DNA of 23,526 nucleotides from the NCBI GenBank assembly GCA_964372125.1, contig CAYJPL010000033.1, forward strand, positions 1 to 23,526, given 5' to 3'. Origin of the DNA: Tannockella sp964372125 (GTDB taxonomy: Bacteria > Bacillota_I > Bacilli_A > Erysipelotrichales > Coprobacillaceae). The translations under genes were made by a program, and so were the position numbers. Of the stretch, positions 23,282-23,526 are shown piece after piece (positions within the stretch are counted from its first letter, which is position 1; every line of letters starts with the position of its first letter). The notes beneath the pieces were generated by a model. The model was not told where the DNA came from. It searched no databases and saw nothing but the letters and a program-made list of their open reading frames with translations.

Positions 23282-23310
23282 ATTAATCACCTTCTATAAC
23301 CGCAATGAAA

Positions 23311-23339
23311 ATTATACATAAAAACATCAAATAAGTCAA
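23311..23339 (-). promoter_or_regulatory. SigA promoter of yceD-rpmF (P1)
   Basis: The -35 is TTGACT (23339-23334), the spacer is 17 bp and the -10 is TATAAT (23316-23311). The predicted leader is about 23 nt. Confidence 0.9.
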
Positions 23340-23400
23340 TTATATTTCATATTTCTTTTGTTTTTTTTACATATAATTTATGTATAGTCCTTTACGAATT

Positions 23401-23430
23401 TATAAACCTAATGTTCTAAATAGGTTTATA
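23401..23430. repeat. 10-bp perfect inverted repeat between P2 and P1 of yceD
   Basis: TATAAACCTA (23401-23410) and TAGGTTTATA (23421-23430) are separated by 10 nt. There is no T-run on either side, so it is not a terminator. It would fold at the very 5' end of a transcript from the upstream promoter-like copy. Confidence 0.85.
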
Positions 23431-23433
23431 TAC

Positions 23434-23462
23434 AAGATACATTAAAACATCAAATATTGCAA
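23434..23462 (-). promoter_or_regulatory. Candidate second yceD promoter (P2), duplicated from P1
   Basis: TTGCAA (23462-23457), a 17-bp spacer and TATCTT (23439-23434). The 20 nt at 23437-23456 match P1 at 23314-23333 with a single difference. The hexamers are weaker than in P1, so it may be a weak or decayed promoter. Confidence 0.45.
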
Positions 23463-23474
23463 GTGAATTTACAT

Positions 23475-23500
23475 AAAAAAAAGATACCCGTTTGGGTATC
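23475..23500 (-). terminator. Intrinsic terminator of the rRNA transcript
   Basis: A 7-bp GC-containing stem (GATACCC/GGGTATC) with a 4-nt loop followed by eight Ts. It lies just after the probable 5S rRNA end. Confidence 0.92.
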
Positions 23501-23504
23501 CTTG

Positions 23505-23526
23505 GAAACTGGCAGCTTGCTATTGT
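23505..23526 (-). rRNA. rrf: Probable 3' end of 5S rRNA (partial)
   Basis: On the minus strand the window begins with AATAGCAAGCTGCCAG, which matches the usual 5S 3' end (UAGnnnnnnGCCA pattern), and a strong terminator follows at once. Only about 20 nt are inside the window, so the call rests on this short match and context. The exact 3' end is uncertain by a few bases. Confidence 0.6.

Noticed and set aside
1..23526. CRISPR arrays, insertion sequences, prophage genes, tRNAs, riboswitches
   Set aside because: Looked for on both strands; I found no regularly spaced repeats, transposase motifs, tRNA-like cloverleaf ends or recognisable riboswitch cores.

Overview
The window is AT-rich and every convincing gene lies on the minus strand, so it is described from high to low coordinates. 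A DnaI/DnaB primosome, DnaE with a worn PHP domain, PolA without proofreading residues, MraZ with an AAAGTG operator array, and GGAGG-type ribosome binding sites point to a low-GC Firmicute in the Bacilli/Erysipelotrichia range. The Erysipelotrichia placement is an inference from gene order and the Mollicute-like MraZ boxes, not a demonstrated identity.

Layout (minus-strand order). (1) 23526-23475: probable 3' end of a 5S rRNA and its terminator, the tail of an rRNA operon entering from the right. (2) 23462-22529: two similar promoters, yceD and rpmF, then two tandem terminators. (3) 22498-18598: a short dcw operon, mraZ-rsmH-ftsL-pbpB, with a promoter and four 10-bp MraZ boxes, closed by a terminator directly after pbpB. 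(4) 18556-15647: a CNNM/CBS/CorC membrane protein under a near-consensus promoter overlapped by a 16-bp palindrome, then a TrmA/RlmD-like protein with eroded methyltransferase motifs and a basic repetitive N-terminus. (5) 15588-5398: a seven-gene replication and repair operon, dnaE-polA-mutM-(Gfo/Idh oxidoreductase)-coaE-dnaB-dnaI, with gaps of 11 bp or less, or overlaps. (6) 5349-2847: pfkA-pyk, the two committed glycolytic kinases, with their own extended -10 promoter and terminator. (7) 2840-1583: two unrecognised membrane or exported proteins whose genes overlap. (8) 1525-150: a YgjP-like zinc metalloprotein gene joined by an ATGA overlap to a TrmH/SpoU 2'-O-methyltransferase. The leftmost 149 bases hold nothing certain.

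Most of the window is conserved housekeeping sequence. No mobile element, CRISPR array, defence system or biosynthetic cluster is visible. Items worth a second look are non-coding or local: the MraZ box array that runs into the mraZ ribosome binding site, a 17-bp perfect inverted repeat inside dnaE, dyads at the dnaE and corC-like promoters, a duplicated yceD promoter with a hairpin at the start of the longer transcript, the degenerate TrmA-family protein, and the unrecognised membrane/exported pair. Several start codons were moved from the longest possible reading frame to the one placed correctly after a Shine-Dalgarno sequence; dnaE and yceD appear to start with TTG.
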